The translations under genes were made by a program, and so were the position numbers. Positions 43,453 to 55,518 of a stretch of DNA of 64,000 nt are shown here, one piece after another. The stretch comes from Trichaptum fuscoviolaceum. Lineage: Eukaryota > Basidiomycota > Agaricomycetes > Hymenochaetales > Trichaptaceae. The number at the start of each line of letters is the position of its first letter. The first letter of the stretch is position 1. The stretch is from positions 2,604,001-2,668,000 of the forward strand of contig CAJSYZ010000003.1 of assembly GCA_910574455.1 (NCBI GenBank). The letters are read 5' to 3'. The notes under the pieces were generated by a model, which was not told the origin of the DNA, searched no databases, and was given only the letters and a program-made list of their open reading frames with translations.

Positions 43453-46312
43453 TTAAGCGTTCTGGCGAGCCCACTTGGCAGCTGCGACCAGATTGGCCAG
43501 GGCGGCCTCGGTCTCTTTCCAGCCACGGGTCTTAAGACCACAGTCCTTAAGGATGAATTGTTAATATGACGCACAATACAGAAGGGCAAGTGAATGCTTA
43601 CTGGGTTGATAAAGAGGAGGTCCGCAGAGATGAGCGTAAGCATCTCCTTGATGCGGTCCTTGATCTCCTGCTCAGAAGGAACACGCGGGGAATGGATATC
43701 GTAGACACCTGGGCCAATGACGTTCGAGTAGCCGAACTGCTTGAATGCAGAAAGGAGCTTCATGTCGCTCTTGGAGGCCTCAATAGAGATGACATCGGCG
43801 TCGAGACGCTGAATGGAGGGGAAGATGTCGTTGAAGTCGGAGTAGCAGAAATGCGAGTGGGTCTGAGTAGAGTCGCTGACACCTGCAGTCGCAAGCTTGA
43901 AGGTGTCGACGGCCCAGCGGAGGTAGTTATCCCAGTCAACTCGGCGGAGAGGCAACTGTTTGAAGTAGAGTCAGAATAGTAAGCTAGCATTGAATTTACA
44001 TTACTTACACCCTCACGGATGGCTGGCTCGTCGACCTGGATGGCACGAATGCCAGCCTTCTCGAGGTCGATCACCTCATCTCGGAGAGCAAGGGCCAGTT
44101 GCTGCGACTGAACCTCTTTTGAGACATCAGCGCGGGGGAAGGACCAGTTGAGGATGGTGACAGGGCCAGTCAACATTCCCTTCATGGGCTTTTTGGTGAG
44201 GCTCTGAGCATAGCTGCTCCACTTGACGGTCATCGGACCGGGGCGGCTGACGTCCGAAACGATGATGGGAGGACGAACATAGCTGCACAAAGTCGTGATG
44301 AGCATGGGAAATAATTGACTGGATACCATTGCCTACCGAGAACCATAGCTCTGAACCCAAGCGTTCTGGGTGAAGACAAAGCCGTTGAGCTGTTCACCGA
44401 AGTACTGAACCATGTCGTTGCGCTCTGGCTCGCCGTGGACAAGGAGGTCCAAGCCAACCTTCTCCTGGAATCGAACAACCTCCTCGATCTCCTTCTTAAT
44501 GAAATCCTCATACTGCTCGGTAGTGAGCTCGCCCTTTCCGAGTTTGAGACGAGCGGAGCGAATCTCCTTCGTTTGCTGAATAGAAAGCAGCGTAAGCATG
44601 AGCAGAACGTGCAAAGAGAGAAACTAACAGGGAAAGAGCCAATGGTTGTCGTTGGGAACTTCGGCATGTCGAGGACAGCCTTCTGTGCCTCCCAGCGCTT
44701 AGGGAACGGACTCTTGCGGTGGTAGTCGGCATCGGTGATAGCAGCGACGCGCTTGCGGACAGCGTCATCAGACGAAGATTCGAACTTGCGGCGAGCATCG
44801 ATGGACTTCTTGTTCTCTTCGATGGCAGAGGAAATCTTAGCATCCTGAGTACCAGACAACGCGGCAGCCAAAACAGCGACCTCGTTAGCCTTCTCCAGGG
44901 CGAAGGAGAACCAATCCTTCTGTTCCGCAGTGAGCTTCTTCTCAGAAGCAAGGGTGACTGGGATATGGAGGAGCGAGGAGGTGGTGCCAACGATGACGTG
45001 GTCCTGGCCCAAATCGTCGACAGCCTTCTGTCCGAGCTTGAGAGAAGCAGCGAAGTCGTTCTTCCATACATTGCGTCCAGAGACAAGACCAAGAGAAAGG
45101 ATAAGGCCGGAAGCTTTCGCAGCGGCAATGGTTGCATCAAGCTGACCCGGCTCACGATCGAGGTCGATGTGAAGACCAGCGACAGGGAGCTTGGCAGCAT
45201 ACTCAAGGTTAGAATCAAGACGGCCGTAGTAAGTCGCGAGGATGATCTTCGGGGCGACTGGAGCAAGGGTGCTGTATGCAGTGGCGAACTCCTTAGCGAG
45301 GCCGGCGGCAGCGTCCAAAACAAGGACGGGCTCGTCGATCTGGACCCATTCCGCACCCGCGGCCTTCAGCTCAGTCAAGAGCTGCTTGTAGGTAGGGAGG
45401 ATCTTGTCGAGCAGGGAGATGGGTTGGAATCCTGCAGAGGCACTCCTGCCCGCCTTACCGAGGACTAGGAATGAAACAGGTCCAAGGACGACAGGGCGGG
45501 TTACAATACCCTCAGCCTTAGCCTCCTTGTACTCCTCCACGGCCTTGTTGAAGTTGAGTTTGAAGTCAGTGGTCTCCGAGAATTCAGGGACAACATAATG
45601 GTAGTTCGAATCGAACCTATGCAGAGCAATACGGTATCAGTGATCCGATAACACAGGGTAACTTAAAGTTCAAAAATAAACTGATTCAACATATAAGAAA
45701 AGAAAACGCAGAGCGTCATGAGCGCGCATATTTTTGTGTCAGCGAAACACAATTGATTAATTGTGGTGGCAGGGACGGAAGAGGAAGAGGTAATATGTAA
45801 AACAGCTACTGTAGAGTTCAAGCAACGGATTTCAGCACATACCATTTCTTCATCTCAGAAGCAGGGACATCAACACCATCAGCCTGCCTTCCACGACCCA
45901 TGGCGAAATAGACGTCCAAAGGCGAGAGATTTAAGCCGGCGTAACGCGAAGGAATGACATTGAATGCTGCAGAGTGATCAAGCACATGATCATAAAGGGT
46001 GAAATCACCACTGAAAAGTGCATATACAAATGTTCGATCAGAATCAATTGCGTTTCATTCGGCATTGAAAGATGCCTTACCTTGGGATGTAATCGACATT
46101 CCTGGACTTGAGGTTTGTCCAATTGTACTTCTTAACCTCCGAGGCGGCTTTGTTGAGCTCTTCCGCGCTGATCTTCCCAGCCCAGTACGCCTCAACGGCC
46201 TTTTTAACCTCACGGTTGGCACCTGATTTTGCATTCAGTTTTTAAGTTCGTATATGCGTCCTGATCGCAACATACCAATGCGAGGGAAGCCCAAAACACT
46301 CGAAGCAACCAT
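43453..46312 (-). CDS. MET6: Cobalamin-independent methionine synthase
   Basis: Transfers a methyl group from 5-methyltetrahydropteroyl-glutamate to homocysteine, the last step of methionine synthesis, in the cytosol. Start at the ATG 46310-46312: [13 protein letters not shown], then a charged exon ending in [10 protein letters not shown]. The N-terminal barrel includes [12 protein letters not shown] and [20 protein letters not shown]. The C-terminal catalytic barrel reads [20 protein letters not shown], then [39 protein letters not shown] and [15 protein letters not shown]. The zinc-ligand region follows: the His in [13 protein letters not shown] and the C-terminal Cys in the LKTRGWKET block. 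It ends WARQNA, TAA at 43453-43455. Codon bias is strong, as expected for an abundant enzyme. Confidence 0.95.
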
Positions 46313-47483
46313 TCTTAACGATCTGAAGGCAAAGATGGGGTGATAGTGGTAGGAGAAAGAAAAGAGATGAAGGGGATGGCGCGATCCAAACGCAAGGTTG
46401 GGGGCTTTTGTTGAACTGATTGATTATGTCATAACGTATCGATTGCATCGATTGGCTCATTAGATATGGCCTTACTTGAGTTGATTTACGTCAATGTATA
46501 TTCTCTCACACCTTACAGTCTCACAAGAGCCAGCAAGAAACATAACAAATCGCATTTCTTCTGACTCTTCAACATATTCAATGTCACAACTTCTCGCGTA
46601 TTCTACTCGTCCGAATTATGGTCAAATGTCAAAAAATCATGCGATAGCGGAGGGCATGATAGAGTCATGAAACAGCTATACTCACCCGGCCAGCAAACAC
46701 AAGAGCAGAAAAGTTGTATCTGACAAATGGTGATATATTGCAGTCATAGATACAAAGGCAATGGAATGCTTGAACGTCAGAGACAGGCTTGTGATTGGTA
46801 TGTTGCTCCTCAGCGCAACCGGACATAACAAAACTTCTGCCTTTTGATAGCCTTTCGTCTTCCCCGCAGGCCTGTAGCCCCTGACATGACTCACTTGGAG
46901 TCATAGACCGTCATCGAGCAAGCTGGCAAGCTTGAAGGATCTGCAAATCATATTACAATGGAAAAGTGGAGGACTGCCACAGCCATAGCACTGAGCTTGC
47001 ACCCGAAAGCGTGTTTGTGACGCGTTATTCGAATGATGAGTCTTGCGCGACATACAATATGTTCTCATGAAGCAGAGTCGAATCGAATCGTACGAGATAG
47101 ACGCGGAAGAGTGAGCGCGCCGACCAAAGGATTCTGCTGGAGAGGATTGTAGTGCCTTCCCATCGTGTCTGAGCTCAGGCCCAAGCACTGCAATAGAGGA
47201 CTTATGCTTTCCGGCGTCCGCATTTGGCAGTGGCGTTAGACTCGACGTTTGGAACGCTTGCACGTGGGCCATGTGGCTATGGCAAGCGTGAGCCCTTACA
47301 CTGCCTGTTTTGCGTGTCGGGCTCGTCCAGCACTTGCCGAGTGTCGCTACTTTTCATGAACCGTACCGATGCTTACTCCAGCTCTACCTCATCTTGCAAA
47401 GTACAAAACCGAGACCTCAGTCGAGACGATGGAGACAAAATCCAGCTTCAGGCTCGAAAAATCCAGAGCAGCCTACACTCGAC
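46313..47483. other. Divergent promoter region between MET6 and dual-specificity phosphatase
   Basis: About 1.17 kb. Frames of up to about 120 codons occur on both strands (for example 46901-47272 on the minus strand) but lack family motifs and I could not splice them into anything familiar. It probably holds two promoters and leaders. Confidence 0.45.
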
Positions 47484-48206
47484 ATGCCGTGGAGAAACGT
47501 AGACGCGATCATCGAGAACCGCCTCTTCTTGGGAAAGTACGTACTCCTAATTCAGTCCCCATGTCTTCTCGTACCTGTGCTCCCCTTGCTTCTCGACTCT
47601 CACCAATGCTCTATACTCATTCTTCTCTCCGATTCGCTAGCATAATAGCAGCCCGTTCGCCGCGCTCGCTCTCAGAACGGCGGATATCGCATATAGTCTC
47701 CGTCTGTAGGGATCCCATACCAGCCGATTCTCCCGCCTCCGGTATACGGCAATTGCGCATTCCAATCGACGACGTGGACTATGCAGACCTGCTCATTCAT
47801 CTTCCGTCTGCATGCCGGTTCATCCACCAGGCCCTCTCGGAGGGGGGTGTCGTGCTTGTGCATTGCGAACAAGGTCTATCAAGGAGCGCGGCCGTCGTTG
47901 CAGCGTACTGTGGGTAGCCTCCGCAACTTACATTATCACAAAACTAAGATAATTGCAGTGATGTATTCACGCCGGATCCGTATGACGGAAGCGTTGGAAA
48001 TCATTCGCCGTGGTTAGTGAACATTCTCTGAATACTTGTCGTTTATCTCATAGTCTTTCTATACAGCCCGCGAACAGATGTGGGTGAACGCAGGATTTCA
48101 AGAACAGCTCGTTCTCTTCGAATTATGCCAATACAACCCTACGCCGTCGAATGGCATCTACCTTAACTGGCGGAACAAAATCCAGCAACGAATGCTAGGG
48201 AACTAG
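47484..48206 (+). CDS. Atypical dual-specificity protein phosphatase
   Basis: Small cysteine phosphatase acting on phospho-Tyr and phospho-Ser/Thr. The start ATG at 47484 gives MPWRNVDAIIENRLFLG, and the first intron joins this to NIIAARSPRSLSERRISHIV, the classical DSP opening. The general acid region is RIPIDDVDYADLLIHL (Asp). The P-loop is HCEQGLSRSAAVVAAY, matching HCxxGxxRS. The next junction gives LMYSRRIRMTEALEIIRR, followed by EQMWVNAGFQEQLVLFE and TAG at 48204-48206. About 185 residues, four exons. Complete catalytic machinery. Substrate unknown; fungal relatives include Yvh1-type and smaller atypical DSPs, but no zinc-binding tail is present here. Confidence 0.9.
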
Positions 48207-49127
48207 TACAGCTGATAATCGGAGACGTCGACCACCTGAGCTTGGGTGGTAAACTCGGTGGGGTATATACTTGTGTAGGATTTACTGTTGCCGTCATATA
48301 TACATTCTTTTGGTATTAGTTTACGGACTACTGTAGTTTTATTGCTATAATTCTCTGACGTAGCCAGTTGCTTTCGTGTTTCGCTATTTTCAATGTAATC
48401 ATGCACTCTCTTGTACACAATCATAGAATTCCATTACCTTTTTTTACATTTTCTGCTGATTTCTGGGTTGATATCGCGACTCTTGGAACTAGTTACATGG
48501 TCCGAAGTGTATGTTCCGAAGCACTATGCTCCGAGGCTACAGCAGCACTGCCTTTGGCAGGTTTAATTGCTATATTACGAGTCATCTGGCGATCTTGAAA
48601 TTGGACTCTAATAACCTTCGCGGTTTTCAGATCCCTGGTCAGATGCCGGGACGCTTGGATTTAGACACCGACCGTCGCCACCGCCACCGCCACCAGGACT
48701 TCTTCGTGTGACTTTGTCAGGGGCGTTCAAGTTCCTGTGGCACGTGGGCCTCAAGTTGGGCCTATTCTGGCAGCCTGAGGATTAGGCGCCGTTACGTCTT
48801 TGGACCCCACGTCCATGTTTAGCCTCACGCTCGCGATGTCTGCTGGTGTTGCCAGCCGCCTATGTCTCCAGCACCCGTTCCACACGTACCACATCGACAT
48901 CAATCCATCCTTTGGAACCTCTCGCTCTTTGAAAAAAATCCTGAAAAAATCTTGAAAAGTACTATCGACTACCCGGGCGCTTTCTACATCCGTTCTTTAT
49001 AATCGAGATAAACTTTAGCACATTGAATTTCAATTAACCACCACCCAAGACGTCATCGCGGTTCTTTCGGGACATCCACACCTCCGCTTCCAAACGTGCC
49101 TCTCACTATCTTACAGCTTCCTATGCC
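48207..49127. other. Intergenic, upstream of HSL-type lipase
   Basis: About 920 bases. It contains a short CCACCG-type run near 48674-48696. A 46-codon upstream frame at about 48815-48955 lies in the probable leader of the lipase gene. No RNA gene or repeat was recognised. Confidence 0.45.
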
Positions 49128-52100
49128 ATGCCTCTCAACACTGTAACTGCAGCAGTCCACATAGCACCTAGTATGCCTTTGTTTAAGTTCACAACACCTG
49201 CCTCGCTCACTACCACATAGCTGCCATCAAGACATTCTTTAAACATTACAAACGGAAAGCATCAAAGTTCAAGGACGGGAACAACGAGGAGGAGTCGACA
49301 GATGATGTGCTATATGATGAGTGAGTCTACAGTGCAGGTAAACGTTGAATAGCACAAGTCTCATCGCCATTTATAGAGCTTTCCACATCGTAAAAGCTTT
49401 CATTCAACTGGGGACCTACAACACTGTCGAATCGCTCCAGGAGTTGTAAGTTCACGTTTTCAGCTGTCTATCCATTAATAGCATAACCCTTCGTATTCTA
49501 GCACGAATACTCACGTCCTTGCCCCACCCTGGGCAGCTGTTGCCCCGGTGCTAATACCCTTGCGCACGTGTAACATAGCCGCTGACTTACTGCTTGATTG
49601 GTTCGATCCTGATGAGCTCAAAAAGATCGTAGGAGGTGAACGCTGGTGGCAAGTAAGAGGCTTGGATGGTCTGGAAGCGGAGTGGGTTACAGAAAAGAAG
49701 TTCTTGAAAGAAGGGACAGCGGAGTCATTAAAAAAGGGATTGAAGGCTCGTAACAGCGAGGGTAAGCTGTCAGACAATGATGATGAAATATTGCAAATGA
49801 ACAATCTCGAACGAGTCATGGTAAGTATCTCATTTCCTGACTGTGAACCTCGTCTAACGACGCTGACTATGTTAGCTCTATGTTCATGGAGGTGAGATGG
49901 TTTATTCCTAATCTATCTTCGCTACGGTTTAGCTAAACGACTACAGGCGCGTATTTCTGGGGCTCAATAAGTCAGTATCTCCTGGTTGCATTCATTCGTC
50001 TAATACAAACGTAAATGACAAACCAGATACGCATCGGTATCAGTTCATCAAATATGGTGCATTCATCGAATATTATACCATTCCGAAGTATACTCATACT
50101 GATCTTTTTTCAGCGCGCAAAATGAGAGGGAGAGTATTCGCTGTGAACTATCGGTAAATCAATTAGAAGACAAGGAAATCCTATATGCACTCAATCATAA
50201 CTGCAGGAAAGCTCCTCAATATCCATGGCCATGTCCACTTCAAGATGTTCTTGCAGCATGTACGGAGCTTACTATCACCTATTTCTCCGATACTCAGCAG
50301 GCAATTTAGACTTGTATCTCATCGAACCTCCCCCTAACGCTTTGCACGAACCAGTTTCGCCATCGAAAATAGTTGTAGCAGGCGATTCAGCAGGTGGTGG
50401 CCTTTGTGTATCCCTTCTGACCGTTCTACGTGACCTGGGAAAACCCTTGCCTGCAGGAGGTGTGCTCATCAGCCCATGGGTTGACTTAACCCATAGCTTT
50501 CCCAGCGTCATGGAGAACACAGCGACAGTAAGTGTCTAAATCCGTCTATATATAGTGTCTAATCTTGTCGAAGGATATCATTCCGCCTCATGGCTTCATC
50601 CATAAACCTTCTTTGATCTGGCCCATAGACGCCCGCCCTCTGAAGGAAGGTAGAGTAACGGAAACAGACACGTGGCCTCCTCCGAAGCCAGGGCATTCTG
50701 ACATGCTCCAGCCCGATGCGGAGAGAATTCAAGCTTCAAAAGACGAAGAAGAAGCGGCGTCTGGAGTATCTCAAACAGAAATGCTCTCGGAGGACGATCA
50801 CACTCGCTCCAACTCGGACATTACGCCAATAAGCATCCCGGCATCCGCACCCGGAGACGTTGCTACAGCGGTGAAGAGCTCACGGTTCGTCGGGTCAACC
50901 CCTGGTTCCGATCGGGCTTCTCAAGACGAAGAAACGAAGAAAACTCGGGGAGAATCAGACTGGGTACCGAAACCTCCAAAGGTTCTTATGGAGGATCCAA
51001 ATGCGACACCTCTAGAATTGCTATCTCAAATTCAGTTATATGCAACAAATGAGTAAGTTCAAGCCGCTCCAACCTTACAACCGACGAGACTAACCATTCG
51101 ATATATTCTCGTCTTATGACTGTAATTAGACAACTTACACACCCCCTCGTGTCTCCGGTCTTCCAGGCCTCTCTGGGGAATCTGTGCCCTCTTTACATTA
51201 TCACCGGGAACAATGAGGCACTCCGGGATGAAATTATCTATCTTGCGCATCGAGCGGCCTATCCAGAGAAGTTTCCCCCGAGGCCGGATGTTACACGGAA
51301 TTCGCAGAGACAGGACGCAAACGCCGAGCGCTTCAAAGAACCAACTCGGGTGCATCTCCAGGTCTTCGATGGTATACAATCGTGAACAATGCACAGGATT
51401 TCCATACTGACACAGATTACGATCAGGAATGTGCCACGTTCCAACAGTTTTTACTTTTCATACCGCGGTCAGTCCATGACGTACTTTAAAAGACCATTCA
51501 AGCCTGAGCTCTGACTATCACTTTCGGTAACAGGTGAAATACGCGTACCGGTCAATCGCCGAATTCGTCAAGTATGTTACAAACGAACACGCTGTCAAGG
51601 AAGACGCTACCTTTCCCGAACTCCAAGAGGGTGGCCAATCAAGCGGTGCTTCAGGACAGACGTCTCATCGTTCGGGTAGCAACACCCCGAACGACCGTGA
51701 TCGCAATGGGCTCAAGTCTCTCCAAGTTTCTATCAGCGATAGAATCAGTTCATCTTTGAGCGGCAAGTCTGCGGCGGATTTGTTTGAAAAAAATAAGGAC
51801 GACACGAAGGAGAATGTCCAAGAAAATGGCGATGCAAACAAGATCGATACAGAACCTGAGCGGCCCGAGCAACGCGCCGAAGGTGAAGGCTACGTACGAA
51901 TGATTTCTCTGTAATCTGAAGGCGTGTAAGTCTGAACTTTTTATCGCAGCATTTTCGCTTTCAAGACGTGATCATGATTCGCGAACGGGTGGATGTCCAC
52001 GGTCGAGTTCGCCAATTGGAACCAATGGAAGATATCCCAAGCTTGCAAATACCCTCCGATCAAATGGGGCTCCTGCGAGAGGCACCTGCAAGGCGCTGGC

Positions 52101-52818
52101 TGAGCGGCCAAGAAGCCTGGGATAGGCGCTATAAAACTGTCGGCAAACGTGTAGAGGTAGGGAGGCGCAAGAACATCAAGAAATACAACAGAATCCTCGA
52201 ACGAGCGAAGGAGCTTGGTTTCGTCCATACACCGAATGCTTGCAGACCAACGCATGAGAATGTGGACGTGGATGCAGAGAAGGACGATGTCATACAAATG
52301 GACAGGCGATGGGGTCCTTTTGACCTTGACGACGAGGACCCTCCCCCGAGTGCTATCGCTGCTCGCAAGGACACAGTGAGCATATCAATGTCAAGGCTCT
52401 TCTCGCATATGACTGAATATAATCTTCGTTTCGTCATCTTTAGAAGGAATCTCTTGCTCTCCTAAGGAAAGCACTCTACCACTCAGCACCAAGGACTGTC
52501 GGCAAAACACCGAAGAGAAAGACCAAGGACATGATCATTGCCGCCTTCGATCCTACAGACGACCCTAATGCCCCACCCAAACAATCTGTATCAGAGCAGC
52601 AGCGTACAGCTGATGTAGGACCAATGCACGGTCTAAATATTTGGACCGCCCTCATGACGTGAGTAACACTCTGTCTTCAACATGACTTGGTGTGGAAATG
52701 ACTTCTCGCTAGGTATTTCGGAAAGAAGAGTTCATCGCAAGCGGTAAAGGGGACGAAAAAGGCTTCGTCTGGTGTGAAGAAGGTTAGGTCAAGACTCGGG
52801 AAAAAAATCAGCAGGTGA
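49128..52818 (+). CDS. Hormone-sensitive-lipase-type alpha/beta hydrolase with long disordered insert and C-terminal extension
   Basis: Large (about 1,000 residues) alpha/beta-hydrolase_3 family lipase/esterase. ATG at 49128 starts [14 protein letters not shown], spliced to [20 protein letters not shown]. The oxyanion motif is [12 protein letters not shown], the nucleophile elbow is [16 protein letters not shown], the acid region is [15 protein letters not shown] and the His region is [13 protein letters not shown]. All are in HSL order. About 150 polar residues rich in Ser, Glu and Pro sit between the [13 protein letters not shown] strand and [18 protein letters not shown], where HSL-type enzymes carry variable regulatory inserts. 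After the core comes another disordered stretch and a basic C-terminal extension rich in Lys ([20 protein letters not shown]), TGA at 52816-52818. The substrate (acylglycerol or steryl ester) cannot be read off. Confidence 0.85.
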
Positions 52819-53322
52819 ATCTTGTGGGAGAAGCCAGAACACTTACCCCCATAATGAGGCAGGCTTGAGACCATACACGCTCTGAGTGCTAGATAGATAT
52901 CTCATCTCACTGCCATATATCGTACTACACGCATCTTTTGATTATCTTCGATACATGTGGTACAGCTTGATAAACTCTTTTCACGAAGCTATCTTATCAT
53001 TTTATTACACTTTGACCCGATCATTTATAGATCCAGTAGTGACGAATGTATTGACGCAGTGTTCAGTCGGCACACAGGATGTGCACCAACCGCTATTATC
53101 AAATGCTTAAAAGTCAATCCGCTCGTCAAACGTATGAAGAGAAAGTTTTAGAGGGAAAAGGGTACCGTAAAGAGGGATATAAGTCGAGTGGTATGTAAAA
53201 CAAGGAAAACGTGGCAGCATCATTCATTTCAATCAGAAACAATGGACAAGGACAAAGAAGGAATTAGAAAGGACGTAAAGGCGTGCACAGCATAATACTC
53301 CGAAAGAAAAGAGGGAAATCTT
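52819..53322. other. Intergenic between convergent lipase and alpha-tubulin genes
   Basis: About 500 bases of 3' flanks. Nothing recognised beyond AT-rich sequence. Confidence 0.5.
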
Positions 53323-55053
53323 TTAGTACTCGCCAGCCTCCTCCACATCAGCAGAGTCAATGCCAACCTCCTCGTAATCCTTCTCCAACGCTGCCAAATC
53401 CTCACGAGCCTCAGAGAACTCGCCCTCTTCCATACCCTCTCCAACATACCAGTGCACGAAGGCACGCTTCGAGTACAGAAGGTCAAATTTATGGTCCAAA
53501 CGACTCCATGCGGTCGAAATAGCGGTGGTGTTGGAAAGCATACACAAACTGCGAGAGACCTTCGCCAAATCACCGCCAGGAATGTGAGCGGGAGGTTCAT
53601 TACAGATACCGAGCTTGAAGCCGGTCGGGCACCAGTCCACGAATTGAATAGTACGCTTAGTCTTAACAAGACTGACAGCGGCATTTGCATCCTTCGGGAC
53701 AACATCACCACGGTAAAGAAGAGCGCACGCCACTGCAAGTAGCTTAAGTAATAAATTACCTTGAGAGCGGACTGTACGTACTGTATTTGCCTTCCCTAGG
53801 GTCACACTTCACCATCTGGTTGCCAGTCTCGAAGCACGAGAATGTCATATCAGCAACCGAGTTCTGCTCATGATGAGCCTTATCGGCCGAGATAATAGGC
53901 GCATAGGTGGCGAGAGGGAAGTGAATACGAGGGAAACTTCAACCGATGGTCAGATAAAGGCGATGCTAGTAATATTTAGCAACTTACGGAACCAAGTTTG
54001 TCTGGAACTCGTTCAAATCCACGTTCAAAGAACCATCGAACCGAAGGGACGCTGTGACAGACGACACGACTTGAGCAATAAGTCTGTTCAAATTTGTAAG
54101 ACTTGGGGAGCTGATGCCAAGATTCTTCTTGCAAATATCGTAAATGGCTTCATTGTCGACCTGAAAGATATTCAATAAAGTAATTACACAACACGAAGGC
54201 GAAAAAGCTGACCATGAATGAGCAGTCGGAGTGTTCGAGGGTAGTATGAGTGGTCAAAACTGAGTTGTAAGGCTCGACAATTGAGTTCGACAACTTAGGA
54301 GCAGGGTAGACTGAGAATTCAAGTTTTGACTTCTTGCCGTAGTCGGTTGACAAACGCTCTAGGAGGAGAGCACCGAAACCAGAACCAGTTCCACCGCCAA
54401 AAGAACGGAAAACGAAGAAGCCCTGGAGTCCAGAGCAGTTATCCACAAGGCGGCGGACCTTGTCCATTACAACGTCGATCTGCTCCTTCCCGATTGTGTA
54501 GTGACCACGAGCATCTAATCCATAAAATCAATATTTTCCGCTTCGTAAACATTATGTAATGGCATACAGTTGTTCGCGGCATCCTCTTTGCCAGTCACAA
54601 GAGTCTCGGGGTGGAAAAGACTCCTGTACGTCCCAGTCCTGACTTCGTCGATAACGTTCGGTTCAAGGTCAACGTAAAGAGATCGGGGAACGTGTTTGCC
54701 AGACGACGTCTCAGAGAAGAAGGTACTGAAACCATCATCGTTGGCCGAGGGCGATCCCTCAAGCAGACGACCGTCAGGCTAAGATTTGTCGGGATCAGAA
54801 TCCTTGCTCAGAAGATATGATACAGAAAGTAGAGCTTACGCTCAGTCCATGTTCAACGGTGTAGAGTTCCCCTGTAGAAAGCATATCAGCACCATAGCGA
54901 TAACAATATACGAAGTACCAAGATTAACGAAAAGACGCGTCGAAACGCGTCGAACGTCACGAAACTGATCAAAACTAGTTATTTGTACTCACAGCAAGCA
55001 TTACCGATCTGCACACCAGCCTGTCCAACGTGGATGGATACAACTTCCCGCAT
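53323..55053 (-). CDS. TUB1: Alpha-tubulin
   Basis: Alpha subunit of the microtubule heterodimer. The ATG at 55051-55053 gives [20 protein letters not shown], and small exons give [10 protein letters not shown] and [18 protein letters not shown]. The GTP-binding tubulin signature GGGTGSG is seen in [19 protein letters not shown]. Then come [60 protein letters not shown] and [18 protein letters not shown]. It ends in an acidic tail and EEAGEY, with C-terminal Tyr, TAA at 53323-53325. Position 40 is Ser in my splicing, so the acetylatable Lys40 of animal tubulin is absent, as is usual in fungi. Intron 1 (about 54872-54997) contains a pair of ACGCGT boxes. Confidence 0.95.
54935..54950 (-). promoter_or_regulatory. 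Paired ACGCGT boxes inside first intron of alpha-tubulin
   Basis: ACGCGT at 54935-54940 and 54945-54950, exactly 10 bases (one helical turn) apart, in direct near-repeat: GACGCGTCGA then AACGCGTCGA. It may be an intronic cell-cycle element. Confidence 0.4.
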
Positions 55054-55518
55054 TTTCGTAAGTGGCTGTAAGTGACAAATCTATGTCAGATTATGCGTTT
55101 AAACCACGCTCATCGTGCATAATGCACATTATACGATGAGCATGCGATAAGAAATCAACTCACGTCGATAAAAAGCTAACAAAAGGGTGGAGGATGGTCG
55201 TGAACTGGAAGGGCAAAGGGGAGTGAAAGGGAGAGACTCGCGTTGCAACGCGTTCTGAAAGTGAACGTAACCTTGTTTTAAACTCCGATCCAACATGGGT
55301 GGCACCACTTTTCCTTCCTTTCACCCATCACATTCACTGGCGCGACACATCTACTACTACGCGCAACGAATATGCGCTGCACTATTATGTCAATGAAAAC
55401 TTCGGATGCTGATTGGTATCTAGATATTGGTATCTAGATATTGGTATCTAGATAATTGACTGTATATCGTGTGTCTATCAGCGCTCTATTTAGGTCAGTC
55501 TTTTCTACCCGGGTTTTA
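55054..55518. other. Intergenic: alpha-tubulin promoter and 3' flank of HAD gene
   Basis: About 460 bases. It contains the 14-bp tandem repeat listed separately. The tubulin leader region at 55054-55250 is presumed promoter. Confidence 0.5.
55412..55453. repeat. Three perfect copies of a 14-bp tandem repeat
   Basis: ATTGGTATCTAGAT occurs three times head to tail without error. Each unit holds the palindrome ATCTAGAT. Confidence 0.9.

Noticed and set aside
44719..45468. 249-codon plus-strand frame inside MET6
   Set aside because: Antisense shadow of a strongly codon-biased methionine synthase exon.
46901..47272. Minus-strand frame of about 120 codons between MET6 and the phosphatase gene
   Set aside because: No recognisable domain or convincing splice partner; probably chance in a promoter region.
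48815..48955. 46-codon ATG frame upstream of the lipase
   Set aside because: Could be an upstream ORF in the leader, but nothing in sequence distinguishes it from chance.
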